Assembly (NCBI RefSeq): GCF_030817475.1
Contig: NZ_JAUSZJ010000002.1
Location: 5,718,626 to 5,782,625, forward strand
From: Streptomyces sp. V2I9
GTDB lineage: Bacteria > Actinomycetota > Actinomycetes > Streptomycetales > Streptomycetaceae
Direction of reading: 5' to 3'
DNA length: 64,000 nt
The notes under the pieces were generated by a model, which saw only the letters and a list, made by a program, of their open reading frames with translations, made no database searches and was not told where the DNA came from. Of the stretch, positions 43,771-55,220 are shown in pieces. Position 1 is the first letter of the stretch, and each line of letters begins with the position of its first letter. Position numbers and translations under genes: made by a program.

Positions 43771-43915
43771 CCGCCGGGCCTGCCGCCGAGCGGCCCGGCC
43801 CCCGCGTCGACCGCCCACCGGCCCGACCGCCGCGCCTGCCGCCGAACGGCCCGGCCACCGCGTCGACCGCCGACCGGCCTGAGCACCGGGCCTGCCGCCG
43901 ACCGGCCCGACCGCC
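43749..43915. repeat. 56-bp degenerate tandem repeat
   Basis: Units at 43775-43830 and 43831-43886 differ at a few bases; each starts like CGGGCCTGCCGCCGA. A partial third unit follows to about 43915, and a half unit precedes at 43749-43774, running through the stop of the MFS remnant. It has no protein-coding sense and no unique spacers. Confidence 0.75.
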
Positions 43916-44128
43916 GCCGCCGGGAACCGCACGGCCACCCGTGCGTACCGACCCGACCGTGCCCGGCGGCGGCCAGAGGAGACCGGGGTGACCTGGCGCA
44001 GTGAACGCCGAATCTTCTCGTCGAGGTCCGGGGGATCGGTCCGCCGTTCAGGCTTTCCGGCCACACGACCCATACGGCCACACGTCCTTTCCGGCCACAC
44101 GTCCTTTACCGCCACCCGACCTCGCGGT
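43916..44128. other. Non-coding stretch with short CGGCCACACG repeats
   Basis: Between the 56-bp repeats and the next gene lie four copies of CGGCCACACG at about 44059-44150, the last running into the gene's 3' end. No gene or hairpin of note was seen. Confidence 0.5.
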
Positions 44129-44602
44129 TCACGGCCACACGACCTCGTCGTTTCGAACCGCCAAGGGCTCGTACCGGTCCGACTCGTAGAACCTGGTCCA
44201 GCCCAGGCGGACCTCACCGGTGGAGGAACGGTGCCGGTCATCGGCTTTGGCGGCCAGCCACCTGAGCAGTTCACCGGTGGAGGCGAACTCGTCGGGGTGG
44301 ATCTCCTGCCGCACGGTCAGGGCCCATGTCCCGTGACGGGCTTCCTCGGGGTGCAGCAGCACCGAGACGAGTGCTCCGTCCACTTTCCACGCCTCGCCGT
44401 GCCGGCCGAGCAGGGGCACGGGACGGTTCTCCAGGACGGGTTCGCCGCAGTCGTCCTCCACGACGACCGGAAACGCGGTCACGAGGTGGAGAGTCTCCGG
44501 TTTGTCGCCCAGCCCGAGATGCCACCGAAGTTCTGCGATCTCTTCGTCCGACAGATCTTCCCGCAGGTTCAGGACGACGGAGAGCTCAAAAACGTCAGCC
44601 AT
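44129..44602 (-). CDS. Hypothetical protein, 157 residues
   Basis: I do not recognise the family. The protein starts MADVFELSVVLNLRED, has a DLSDEEIAELRWHLG helix, and later a W-rich segment (GTWALTVRQEIHPDEF, then LLRWLAAKADD). It is acidic, with no signal peptide or membrane helix, so probably cytoplasmic. The Met chosen begins the region of normal composition; the open frame further upstream is Arg-rich shadow. It is the last minus-strand gene before aconitase, with a divergent 466-base gap between. Confidence 0.7.
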   Translation of the reverse strand: MADVFELSVVLNLREDLSDEEIAELRWHLGLGDKPETLHLVTAFPVVVEDDCGEPVLENRPVPLLGRHGEAWKVDGALVSVLLHPEEARHGTWALTVRQEIHPDEFASTGELLRWLAAKADDRHRSSTGEVRLGWTRFYESDRYEPLAVRNDEVVWP

Positions 44603-44900
44603 GGCGGCAAGGTATCGCCCTGGCACGACACTCCCACCGGCGAAGGAGTCGCAGCGGCTCAGCGGCGGACGGCGTCGGGTCTTCGCCCCGCCTCCTCGCG
44701 CTTGGGAACGTCGACTCGCGGCACCGGACGAGCGCAGCGGCCGGCGGTCGGCGGCCTGCGTAGCGGCATGTCGCCGCCCCTCGGTCGCTTTCCCCCCCCG
44801 CAGGAGTCGGCGCCCGGTCTTCGGTGAGAACGCTCGGCGTTCATGGCGACAGCTCACGGGGGTACCTGGGCATGACCGGGAGGCGGCGATGTACTAGAGT

Positions 44901-44918
44901 TATCTCGACATCGAGATA
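44901..44918. promoter_or_regulatory. Perfect inverted repeat TATCTCG-ACAT-CGAGATA
   Basis: Two 7-base arms around a 4-base spacer, about 150 bases before the aconitase start. It looks like a dimeric regulator operator. The regulator cannot be named from the sequence. Confidence 0.6.
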
Positions 44919-44955
44919 TCTGCCGAGGCGTACCACAGCCGCCGCCCAGTAAGGG

Positions 44956-44980
44956 TTACCTAACTAAGCCTTACCTTAGC
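44956..44980. promoter_or_regulatory. Iron-box-like element (DmdR/IdeR type) before aconitase
   Basis: TTACCTAACTAAGCCTTACC followed by TTAGC. On the reverse strand it contains TAAGGTAAGGCTTAG, matching the left half and centre of the DtxR-family consensus TWAGGTWAGSCTWACCTWA; the right half is poorer. Aconitase needs an iron-sulfur cluster, so iron control is reasonable. Confidence 0.45.
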
Positions 44981-45068
44981 GGATGGTCGGGGCCGCGAAG
45001 GCAACGCGGCGCCGACTGCCAGTGAGGCGCGGCGCGGAGATACGCGCACATTGAAGAAGGAGACTGTC

Positions 45069-47786
<2,718 letters not shown>

Positions 47787-47807
47787 TCGGACCGGAGGCA
47801 GAGTGGA

Positions 47808-47846
47808 GAAGGGCCGCACCCCGGAGCCTCCGGGGTGCGGCCCTTC
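47808..47846. terminator. Bidirectional hairpin terminator after aconitase
   Basis: An 18-bp perfect stem: GAAGGGCCGCACCCCGGA at 47808-47825 and its complement at 47829-47846, with a 3-base loop. It lies between the convergent aconitase and membrane-protein genes and can serve both. Confidence 0.88.
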
Positions 47847-47901
47847 CGCGTCCCATCGGTCCGCGGGACCGCCGTCCGCCGGACCGCCGTCCCGCGGACC
47901 G

Positions 47902-48501
47902 TCACAACGCGTGCCGCTCGACGTGGCCGATCCGGCACTTCGTGTCCGCCGCCACCTCGCCGGACCCCAGGGCCCGCACCTTCGCCGAACCGCCGGGAGC
48001 GACATCCTCGGTGGTCGCGATGCCGTCGGCCACCACGGCGCCGTCCCCGTCCACGAAGGTGATGGAGACGATGTAGGCCGCCGGGCTCCCGGTCCTGTTC
48101 ACGATCTTCAGATCGGCGTGCGGCCAGCCGATCACGGAGTCGCGGGAGCACTTCGTGATCGTGACGTCTCCCTCGGCGGCCGGCTCCGGCGTGGACTCCA
48201 CCGGCTCCTCTTCGTACGCCTCCCCTTCGTACGGTTCGGAGTACGACGTGTCCGACCGCTCCGACGGCAGCGCGACGAAGTCCTGCACCGCGGACACCGT
48301 CGAGTGGACGAGCGCCGCCACCACCCCCGCCACGACGAGCGCGCCCCCCACGGCCAGTGTCACGATCAGCCCCGTACGCTGCTGGTGCGGCGGCGTCGCG
48401 GGTGCGGCCCACGGTGATGGGCCCGCCGCCGGGAGCGTCCCCTCCGGGGCCCGGTGTTCTGGTTGCGGCTGTTCGGGCGGCGGCGGGAAGTTGTCGGACA
48501 T
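47902..48501 (-). CDS. Membrane-anchored extracellular protein of unknown function
   Basis: A 199-residue protein. A Pro/Gln-rich cytoplasmic N-terminus (residues 1-42) is followed by one membrane helix (GLIVTLAVGGALVVAGVVAALV). Next comes an acidic Ser/Glu-rich linker and a C-terminal beta domain of about 95 residues with two Cys (KCSRDS and TKCRIG) likely to form a disulfide. The C-terminal pattern HADLKIVNRTGSPAAYIVSITFVD resembles FxLYD-like extracellular domains. GAGGGGGGACA precedes the ATG. It is probably surface-exposed. Confidence 0.8.
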   Translation of the reverse strand: MSDNFPPPPEQPQPEHRAPEGTLPAAGPSPWAAPATPPHQQRTGLIVTLAVGGALVVAGVVAALVHSTVSAVQDFVALPSERSDTSYSEPYEGEAYEEEPVESTPEPAAEGDVTITKCSRDSVIGWPHADLKIVNRTGSPAAYIVSITFVDGDGAVVADGIATTEDVAPGGSAKVRALGSGEVAADTKCRIGHVERHAL

Positions 48502-48598
48502 GTGTCCCCCCTCGGGAAGTCGATCATATGAAGGGCTTACGGTACGTGGCCCCACCCGCACCACCGACCCCACCTGGACAGAAAGCGGACGGACCACC

Positions 48599-49216
48599 AT
48601 GGGCGAGCTGATCCTCATCCGGCACGGCGAGACCGAATGGTCCCGCTCCGGACAGCACACGAGCTGGACCGACCTCCCCCTCACCGACGCCGGGGAGCGC
48701 CAGGCCCGCGCGCTCGTCCCGCTGCTGGCCGACCGGAACATCGGGCTCACCCTCGTCAGCCCGATGACCCGCGCCCGCCGCACCGCCGAACTGGCCGGAC
48801 TGCACGCCCCGCGGGTCACCCCCGAACTGCGCGAATGGGACTACGGCGGCTACGAGGGCATCACCACCAAGGCGATCCGCCGCACGCGCCCCTTCTGGAA
48901 CCTGTGGACCGACGGCGTCGACCCCGGCTCCGACGAGCATCCCGGTGAGAGCCCCGCCCAGATCGGACAGCGCGCCGACCAGGTGCTCGCGGGCGTGCGG
49001 TCGGCCGCCGAGGGGATCGGGGACGCGGACATCGCCCTCGTCGCGCACTCGCACTTCCTGCGCGTCCTCACCGCCCGCTACCTCGGGCTGACCCCGGCCG
49101 AGGGCCGCCTCTTCCAGCTCGCCACCGGTGCCCTCTCCCGCCTCGGCACCGAGCACGGCCGGCCCGTCGTCGCCGCGCTCAACGTCGCCCTGCCCGAGAG
49201 CCTCCGGCCCGAGTGA
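48599..49216 (+). CDS. Histidine phosphatase (phosphoglycerate-mutase-like)
   Basis: A 205-residue branch-1 histidine phosphatase. LIRHGETEW gives the phosphorylated His; LVSPMTRARRTAELAG carries an Arg of the phosphate pocket; the second His is in LVAHSHFLRVL near 160. It would dephosphorylate a sugar phosphate or similar small molecule. The Met chosen begins exactly at the catalytic strand. The gene is divergent from the membrane protein gene across about 97 bases. Confidence 0.88.
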   Translation: MGELILIRHGETEWSRSGQHTSWTDLPLTDAGERQARALVPLLADRNIGLTLVSPMTRARRTAELAGLHAPRVTPELREWDYGGYEGITTKAIRRTRPFWNLWTDGVDPGSDEHPGESPAQIGQRADQVLAGVRSAAEGIGDADIALVAHSHFLRVLTARYLGLTPAEGRLFQLATGALSRLGTEHGRPVVAALNVALPESLRPE

Positions 49217-49335
49217 GCCCCGCCGTGCCCGTCCGCCGCTGACAGGCACGAACGCCGCCGACAGGCCCGAACGCCGACGGCCGGCACCCCTGACCTGCCT
49301 TCGGGGTGCCGGCCGCCGGTTTCAGCGCGTACGGA

Positions 49336-52300
49336 TCAGGAGAGCAGCTCGACCTCCGCGAGCGTGGCCGGACCCGTCAGCACCAGCCGGTACCGCGCGT
49401 AAGTGCCCGGCTCACCCACGGAGAACACCCGTGTCTGCCGGTCCCAGGCGAACGACTGGCCCGAGCGGCGGTCGAGGTCCTTCCACGCCTTGCCGTCCGC
49501 CGACCCCTGGAGCGTCCACCCCGTCGGGGCCTTGTCCGCCGCCGCCGAGGTCAGCGTGTACTGGACGCCCTCCGTGGCGGAGGCCACCGGAAGCTCCACC
49601 GACTCGACCGTCGCCGAGGTGGCCGAGGTGTCGTCGAACAGCGCCCCGTCGCCCTTCAGCGCGTCGCCCTCGGGTGCCGGGACCTTGTCGTCCTTCTGCA
49701 CCGAGACCGGGGCCGCGTCCGTGCCCGTGCCCCACGCCGAGGGCTTCGGGCCCATGGCGAACTCCAGCGTGCCGCCCTTGGCCAGCGCCTTGTGGGGGAG
49801 TGCCGTGGAGGTCCACTTCTTGCCGTTGACCTTCACGCCCTGCACGTAGATGTTCGTGTCGCTGTTCCTCGGGGCCTTCACGACCAGCTTGCGGCCGTTG
49901 TCCATGCGGACGGTCGCCTTCCTGAACAGCGGCGAGCCGATCGCGTACTCCCCGCTTCCCATCACCAGCGGGTAGAAGCCGAGCGAGGAGAAGAGGTACC
50001 AGGCCGACTGCTCGCCGTTGTCCTCGTCGCCGTGGATGCCCTGCCCGATCTCGCTGCCGACGTACAGCCGGCCCAGCACCTCGCGGACCTTCTCCTGCGT
50101 CCTGTACGGCTGCGAGGCCGCGTTGTACATGTACGTGGCGTGGTGGGCGACCTGGTTGCTGTGCCCGTACTGGCCCATCCGCACGTCACGCGCCTCGGTC
50201 ATCTCGTGGATGACCCCGCCGTAGCTCCCGACGAACTCCGGGCCGGCCGTCTCCGGCGTCGAGAAGTACGTGTCCAGCTTCCTGCCCAGCCCCGCGCGGC
50301 CGCCGTACAGATTGGCCAGGCCCCGGCTGTCCTGCGGGGCGGTGAAGGCGTAGCCCCAGCCGTTGGTCTCGGTGTAGTCGTAGCCCCAGACGCGCGGGTC
50401 GTACTGGCCGGAGGGCAGCCGCCAGTCGCCGTTCGGCTTCCTGCCCTGGAAGAACCCGGCCTTGCCGTCGAAGAGTTTGACGTACTTCTGCGCCCGGTTC
50501 AGGAAGTACGCGGACTCCTCCTTGTACCGCTCCTTCTTCGTCTTCCGGTACAGCTCCTGGCCCATGCGGGCGATGCCGTAGTCGTTGACGTACCCCTCCA
50601 GGGACCACGACAGGCCCTCGTGGGTGGCGGTGTTCGCGTAGCCGGTGAAGACCGAGGTGTCCAGGCCCTTGCGGCCCACGCCGGAGGCGGGCGGGGCGAC
50701 GGTGGCGTTCTTGAGCGCCGCGTCGTAGGCCGCCTCGGCGTCGAACTTCACGCCCTTGACGTACGCGTCGGCGAAGGCCACGTCCGTGCTGGTGCCGGTC
50801 ATCAGGTCGGCGTAGCCGGGGGAGGACCAGCGCGAGGTCCAGCCGCCGTCCTTGTAGTGCTGCACGAATCCGTCCACCAGCTTGCCGGCCTTCTTCGGGG
50901 AGAAGAAGGAGTAGGCGGGCCAGGTGGTGCGGTAGGTGTCCCAGAAGCCGTTGTTGACGTACACCTCGCCGTCGACGATCTTCGCGCCGGTCCGCGTCGG
51001 GGTGTTCTCGCCGGTCGCCTTGGAGAAGGGGCTGGCGTACCGGTTCCTCCCGTCCACCTTCTCGTGGCCGGAGTTCGGGTAGAGGTACAGGCGGTAGAGG
51101 CTGGAGTAGAGCGTCGTCAGCTGGTCCGCGTTCGCGCCCTCGACCTCGACCGTCCGCAGGACGTCGTCCCAGGCGCTCTGCGCCGTACGCCGGACACGGT
51201 CGAAGGAGGCGGACTCCGGGATCTCCATGGCCAGGTTCTTCTTCGCCTGGTCGACGCCGATCAGCGAGGTGGCGAGCCGCAGCTCGACCGTGCGGTCCTT
51301 GCCCGCGTCGAAACGGAAGAACCCGGTGACGTCGTCGCCCCCGCCGCCCTTCAGCCTGCCGCTGTCGGTGACCGGCGCGTCGAAGACGCCGTACACGAAC
51401 ATCCGTGTCGCGCCGGTGGACAGGCCGCTCCTGACGTCCGTGTAACCGGAGAAGGAGCGGGTCCCGGGGTCGAGGGTGATGCCGCCGGCGTTCGAGACGT
51501 TGTCGAAGATCAGGCTGGCGTCCTTGCCCGGATAGGTGAACCGCATCCGGGCCGCGTGGTCGGCGGGCGTCATCTCGGCCTTGAGGCCGTTCTCGAACGT
51601 GACGCCGTAGTAGTGCGGTTTCGCCGTCTCGTTCTCGTGCCGGAACGGCAGCGCGCGGGCGGTCCGGGACGCGTCCGGGGTGCCGCTCACGGCCGAGGGC
51701 ATCACCTGGAACGTCTGCCGGTCGCCCATCCACGGGCTCGGCTGATGGCTGGCGCCGAACGCCTGGAGGGTGGGGAGGTTGTCCGCGTTGTTGCCGCGGT
51801 GGTATTCGTACAGCCAGCTCAGCGAACCGGCGTTGGTCACCGGCGTCCAGAAGTTGAAGCCGTGCGGGACCGCCGTGGCCGGGATGTTGTTGCCGCGCGA
51901 GAAGCTGCCGGAGGAGTGGGTGCCGCGGGTGGTCAGCGCGTAGTCCGACAGATGGGCCTTGCGCTTCTCGGGCTTCTTCGGGGCGATCGAGATGTCGTCG
52001 ATCCAGCCCTGGAACTTCGCCGGGCCCTTGGGGGAGTCGTAGGCCACCAGGACGCGGTCGACCGTCCGGCCCGCCGCGACCGTGCCGATGCGGGCGGAGA
52101 CCTTGTTCCACTGGTTGACGTAGAGGCGCTTGGCGTCCGCCTGGCCCTGGGGGGTCAGCAGCCCGCCGTGGCTGTCGGTGGCCTTCAGCTCGCTCAGATA
52201 GGTGCCGTCGGTGAAGGCGAGGTCCACCGCGACGTGGGTGGCCGGGTAGTTCAGATCCGTCTCGCCCATCTGCGGGTGGACGAGGTAGGACAGCTCGGTG

Positions 52301-53220
52301 TCCTCGGTGACGGCCGTGTTCACGTCGAAGATCTTGTTGTACGAGTACGCACGTCCGTCCGGCGTGTGGGTACCCGCGTACCGCAGTGCCTTCTTTCCGG
52401 TGAATCCCACGCCCGACTTGGCGGTGGGGGAGCCGGAGGGGCCGCGGTCGGGCCGGCTGCGCATCTCCTCGGGCACCGGGGCGGAGGTGTCACCGTTCGA
52501 GAACTGAACGTCGGCGAGCTGGAGAATGTCCGCCGCACCGTTGTTCTTCGTGATCTCCAGCCGGAAGTGCCGGTAGGCGGTGCCGTTCGAGAAGTCGTAT
52601 GTCTTCGTCTCGTGGCGCTTGGCGAAGGTCTCGCCGGTGCGGCTGTCGAGGTCCGTCCACTCCTTGCCGTCCGCCGAGCCCTTCAGCGTCCAGTCCCGCG
52701 GATCGCGTTCGGCGTGGTCGTTGGCCGAAGTGAGGGCGTACGTCACGACCTTGACCGGTTCGTCCAGGTCGAACTCGACCCAGCCGGTCCGGGCGAACGC
52801 CAGCCACTTGGAGCCCGGCTCGACGTCGACCAGGTTCTCCTTGACCTCGCCGCCCGCGGAGTTCTCGGCGCTCGCGCGGACCTCCGTCACCCGGTCGGTG
52901 ACGTTGCCGGGTATGCCGGAGGCGAAGCCCCCGTCGACGCCCGAGGAGCGCGGCTTGCCGTCGGGCCCCTCCTCGACGGTGTCGCGCCAGTCCGGCTGCC
53001 GCTCGTCCGCCTCGAAGGAGGTCGTGAACGTCCGGTCGCCGACCGGCTTGCGGTCCGGTGCGGAGGGCTGGGCGGTGGCGACCGCGGGGGCGATCACCAC
53101 CAGCGCGAGGGACGCCGCCAGCGCGGCTGCTGTGGGGGTCCGTCTCCGGCGGGGGGCCGGGCGGGGGACCGTGTGAGGGGCCATGTCGGCGCCGTGGTTG
53201 AGGCCGCTGGGTGGCTGCAT
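49336..53220 (-). CDS. Secreted GH92 family alpha-1,2-mannosidase
   Basis: A 1294-residue exported glycoside hydrolase. A twin-Arg-like N-terminus (RRRRTPTAAALAASLALVV) is followed by a discoidin/F5-8C-type carbohydrate-binding domain at about 95-230. A jelly-roll region and then the GH92 (alpha/alpha)6 barrel follow, with motifs such as GNNIPATAVPHGFNFWTP, NGFWDTYRTTWPAY, NQVAHHATYMYNAA and GDEDNGEQSAWYLFSSLGFYP. A second sugar-binding-like domain lies at the C-terminus. GH92 enzymes remove alpha-linked mannose in a calcium-dependent way. I chose the Met of MQPPSGLNHG because GGAGGA precedes it. A GACAACGTTGTC palindrome lies about 32 bases upstream. Confidence 0.92.
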   Translation of the reverse strand: MQPPSGLNHGADMAPHTVPRPAPRRRRTPTAAALAASLALVVIAPAVATAQPSAPDRKPVGDRTFTTSFEADERQPDWRDTVEEGPDGKPRSSGVDGGFASGIPGNVTDRVTEVRASAENSAGGEVKENLVDVEPGSKWLAFARTGWVEFDLDEPVKVVTYALTSANDHAERDPRDWTLKGSADGKEWTDLDSRTGETFAKRHETKTYDFSNGTAYRHFRLEITKNNGAADILQLADVQFSNGDTSAPVPEEMRSRPDRGPSGSPTAKSGVGFTGKKALRYAGTHTPDGRAYSYNKIFDVNTAVTEDTELSYLVHPQMGETDLNYPATHVAVDLAFTDGTYLSELKATDSHGGLLTPQGQADAKRLYVNQWNKVSARIGTVAAGRTVDRVLVAYDSPKGPAKFQGWIDDISIAPKKPEKRKAHLSDYALTTRGTHSSGSFSRGNNIPATAVPHGFNFWTPVTNAGSLSWLYEYHRGNNADNLPTLQAFGASHQPSPWMGDRQTFQVMPSAVSGTPDASRTARALPFRHENETAKPHYYGVTFENGLKAEMTPADHAARMRFTYPGKDASLIFDNVSNAGGITLDPGTRSFSGYTDVRSGLSTGATRMFVYGVFDAPVTDSGRLKGGGGDDVTGFFRFDAGKDRTVELRLATSLIGVDQAKKNLAMEIPESASFDRVRRTAQSAWDDVLRTVEVEGANADQLTTLYSSLYRLYLYPNSGHEKVDGRNRYASPFSKATGENTPTRTGAKIVDGEVYVNNGFWDTYRTTWPAYSFFSPKKAGKLVDGFVQHYKDGGWTSRWSSPGYADLMTGTSTDVAFADAYVKGVKFDAEAAYDAALKNATVAPPASGVGRKGLDTSVFTGYANTATHEGLSWSLEGYVNDYGIARMGQELYRKTKKERYKEESAYFLNRAQKYVKLFDGKAGFFQGRKPNGDWRLPSGQYDPRVWGYDYTETNGWGYAFTAPQDSRGLANLYGGRAGLGRKLDTYFSTPETAGPEFVGSYGGVIHEMTEARDVRMGQYGHSNQVAHHATYMYNAASQPYRTQEKVREVLGRLYVGSEIGQGIHGDEDNGEQSAWYLFSSLGFYPLVMGSGEYAIGSPLFRKATVRMDNGRKLVVKAPRNSDTNIYVQGVKVNGKKWTSTALPHKALAKGGTLEFAMGPKPSAWGTGTDAAPVSVQKDDKVPAPEGDALKGDGALFDDTSATSATVESVELPVASATEGVQYTLTSAAADKAPTGWTLQGSADGKAWKDLDRRSGQSFAWDRQTRVFSVGEPGTYARYRLVLTGPATLAEVELLS

Positions 53221-53251
53221 GCCGAGCCGTTCCTCCCCGGAAAAATGCATG

Positions 53252-53263
53252 GACAACGTTGTC
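53252..53263. promoter_or_regulatory. Palindromic operator GACAACGTTGTC
   Basis: A perfect 12-base palindrome 32 bases before the mannosidase start, probably overlapping its promoter or leader. It looks like a LacI/ROK-type sugar-regulator site. CGTTGTCA, its right half, also occurs upstream of xylF at 58520-58527. Confidence 0.6.
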
Positions 53264-53463
53264 AAAGCGGGATGCAAGGTCCAGTAGGGAGCCACGTGGC
53301 AGGACGTGTCAAGGGTGGTGCCGCGCACCCCCTCGCCGAATCGGCCGGAATGGGGAAAAAGTCGCCGCCGGGCGAGGGCGTGGGGTGCCGAGGTGTCCGT
53401 GAGGTCTCAACTCGGGAAAGACTGGCGGCCAAACCTGCTTTCGATCTTGCTCAGTCGGCGACA

Positions 53464-53479
53464 AGTGGACTATACCTGT
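53464..53479. promoter_or_regulatory. DasR-like (dre) site upstream of the sugar transporter
   Basis: AGTGGACTATACCTGT matches 12 of 16 positions of the palindromic DasR consensus AGTGGTCTAGACCACT. DasR represses GlcNAc and chitobiose uptake genes; the downstream transporter resembles NgcEFG. The site is about 250 bases upstream of the gene. Confidence 0.45.
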
Positions 53480-53725
53480 CGGCACCTGCACCGCCGTTTC
53501 CCGCGGAGGTGCGCGCGCGGGGGAGAACAACGACGGTCACGGGGGCGGTTGAGGCGCCCTCGCTGTACTGTCTCCCGACACCCCCCTGCACCGGCCCGGC
53601 CGGTACATCTGCACATCCGCATGACCCAAAGCGCAACTGACCGCGGTGGCGGGGCCCTTCGCCTCAGGCGAGTTTCGACGGGCGACCGGTACACCGCCTG
53701 AGTCCTGGAAGGCGAGGACTTGAGC

Positions 53726-55171
53726 ATGGGATCCACCTCCGCCCACAACAATGAGGGCCTTGGCCGTCGCGATCTGATCAAGCGTTCTGCCGCACTCGGC
53801 CTGATCGCTGTTCCGACGATGAGCTTCCTGTCCGCCTGCGCGAGCGGCGACAGCGGCAGCGACGACAAGGTCGAAAAGGGCGAGAAGACCGACAAGAACC
53901 CGCTGGCCGTCAACGGCAGCGCACCGCTGGAGATCGTCATCTTCGACGGTGGCTTCGGCACCAAGTACGCCGAGGACGCCAAGGCCGTCTACGAGAAGAC
54001 CTACCCCGAGGCGAAGGTCAAGTTCTCCGCGACGCAGAAGATCCAGTCGGTTCTTCAGCCGCGGTTCAACGGTGGCACCCCGCCGGACCTGATCGACAAC
54101 TCCGGCGCCCAGCAGATGGACATGGGCGTCCTGGTCGGCAAGAAGCAGCTCACCGACCTGACCCCGCTCCTCGACGCCCCCTCCATCGACGACCCCGCCA
54201 AGAAGGTCCGCGACACGCTGCGGCCCGGCATCGTCGAGATGGGCCAGTTCGACGGCGACCCGGTCTGGATCATGTACTACGCGTACACGGTCTACGGCGT
54301 CTGGTACTCGCAGACCGCCCTGGAGAAGCTCGACGCCACGTACCCGGAGAACTGGGACGACATGCTCGCGCTCTGCGCGAAGGCGAAGAAGCAGGGCATC
54401 GCCGGCTGGACCTACCCCGGCAAGCACCCGTACTACCTCCCCTTCTCGCTGTACCCCTTCATCGCCAAGATCGGCGGTGTCGAGGTTCTCGACGCGATCG
54501 ACAACCTGGAGCCGAAGGCCTGGGAGCATCCCGCGGTCAAGTCCGCCTTCGAGGCGTACTACGAGCTCGTCGCCAAGGGCTACATCCTGGAGGGCACTCC
54601 GGGCCTGGACCACCGCGGTTCGCAGGGCGCCTGGGCCCGCGGCAAGGCGCTGTTCATCCCGAACGGCTCCTGGGTGGAGAACGAGGAAGCGGCGATCATC
54701 CCCAAGGACTTCAAGCTGTCCGTGGGCGCTCCCTCCGGCCTCGACTCCTCGGACAAGATGCCCTTCGGCACCATCTGGGCGTCCGGCGGCGAGCCGTTCA
54801 TCGTCCCGAGCAAGGCGAAGAACCCCGAGGGCGGTCTGGAGCAGCTGCGCATCATGCTCAGCGAGGCCTCCTCCAAGTCCTTCACCACCAGCACCAAGTC
54901 GCTCTCCGCCTACAACGGCGGCACGGACGGCATCGAGCTGTCCGACGGCCTCAAGTCCGGCGTCGCCGCGCTGGAGAAGGCCGGCACCAACGTGGTCAAC
55001 CCGCGCCTGCAGGACTGGTACGTGAAGCTCCAGAAGGAGCAGATCGGCGTCGCCGCGCTCGGCGAGATGATGGCGGGCCGCGCCAAGCCGGCCGAGACCA
55101 TCAAGAAGATCCAGGCCTTCGCCGACGCGACCGCCAAGGACCAGTCCATCAAGCACTTCAAGCACCAGTGA
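53726..55171 (+). CDS. ngcE: Sugar-binding lipoprotein of ABC transporter (NgcE-like)
   Basis: A 481-residue type-1 sugar-binding protein. Twin Arg at 14-15 (GRRDLIKRS), a hydrophobic helix and lipobox FLSAC with Cys38 indicate Tat export followed by lipidation. The following part (LEIVIFDGGFGTKYAEDAKAVYEK) is typical of sugar-binding proteins. The gene position before two permeases, a ROK regulator and xylFGH matches, from memory, SCO6005 (NgcE), reported to bind N,N'-diacetylchitobiose. I chose the ATG at 53726 with GAGG 8 bases upstream. No transporter ATPase gene is nearby, as for other such systems served by the shared ATPase MsiK. Confidence 0.85.
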   Translation: MGSTSAHNNEGLGRRDLIKRSAALGLIAVPTMSFLSACASGDSGSDDKVEKGEKTDKNPLAVNGSAPLEIVIFDGGFGTKYAEDAKAVYEKTYPEAKVKFSATQKIQSVLQPRFNGGTPPDLIDNSGAQQMDMGVLVGKKQLTDLTPLLDAPSIDDPAKKVRDTLRPGIVEMGQFDGDPVWIMYYAYTVYGVWYSQTALEKLDATYPENWDDMLALCAKAKKQGIAGWTYPGKHPYYLPFSLYPFIAKIGGVEVLDAIDNLEPKAWEHPAVKSAFEAYYELVAKGYILEGTPGLDHRGSQGAWARGKALFIPNGSWVENEEAAIIPKDFKLSVGAPSGLDSSDKMPFGTIWASGGEPFIVPSKAKNPEGGLEQLRIMLSEASSKSFTTSTKSLSAYNGGTDGIELSDGLKSGVAALEKAGTNVVNPRLQDWYVKLQKEQIGVAALGEMMAGRAKPAETIKKIQAFADATAKDQSIKHFKHQ

Positions 55172-55220
55172 CCACGCGTCACCAGCGGCGGGCAGCACGG
55201 GAAGGTCGGAGTCGGTAACG

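Larger units (their letters stand above)
44603..45068. other. Upstream region of aconitase
   Basis: About 466 bases. The left part is GC-rich without a gene. The right part, from about 44890, holds an 18-base inverted repeat, an iron-box-like AT-rich element and the aconitase ribosome-binding site. Confidence 0.5.
53221..53725. other. Divergent regulatory region, mannosidase and sugar transporter
   Basis: About 505 bases between divergent genes. It holds a palindromic operator at 53252-53263 near the mannosidase, a DasR-like site at 53464-53479 and the transporter leader. No supported gene was found; a 26-codon frame at 53621-53701 has no good ribosome site. Confidence 0.5.

Noticed and set aside
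43749..43915. A CRISPR array
   Set aside because: Units are directly adjacent without unique spacers, are degenerate and GC-extreme, and no cas gene is present.
49306..53640. A long plus-strand open frame of about 1440 codons opposite the mannosidase
   Set aside because: The minus-strand GH92 protein has a signal peptide and family motifs; the plus-strand frame has none.
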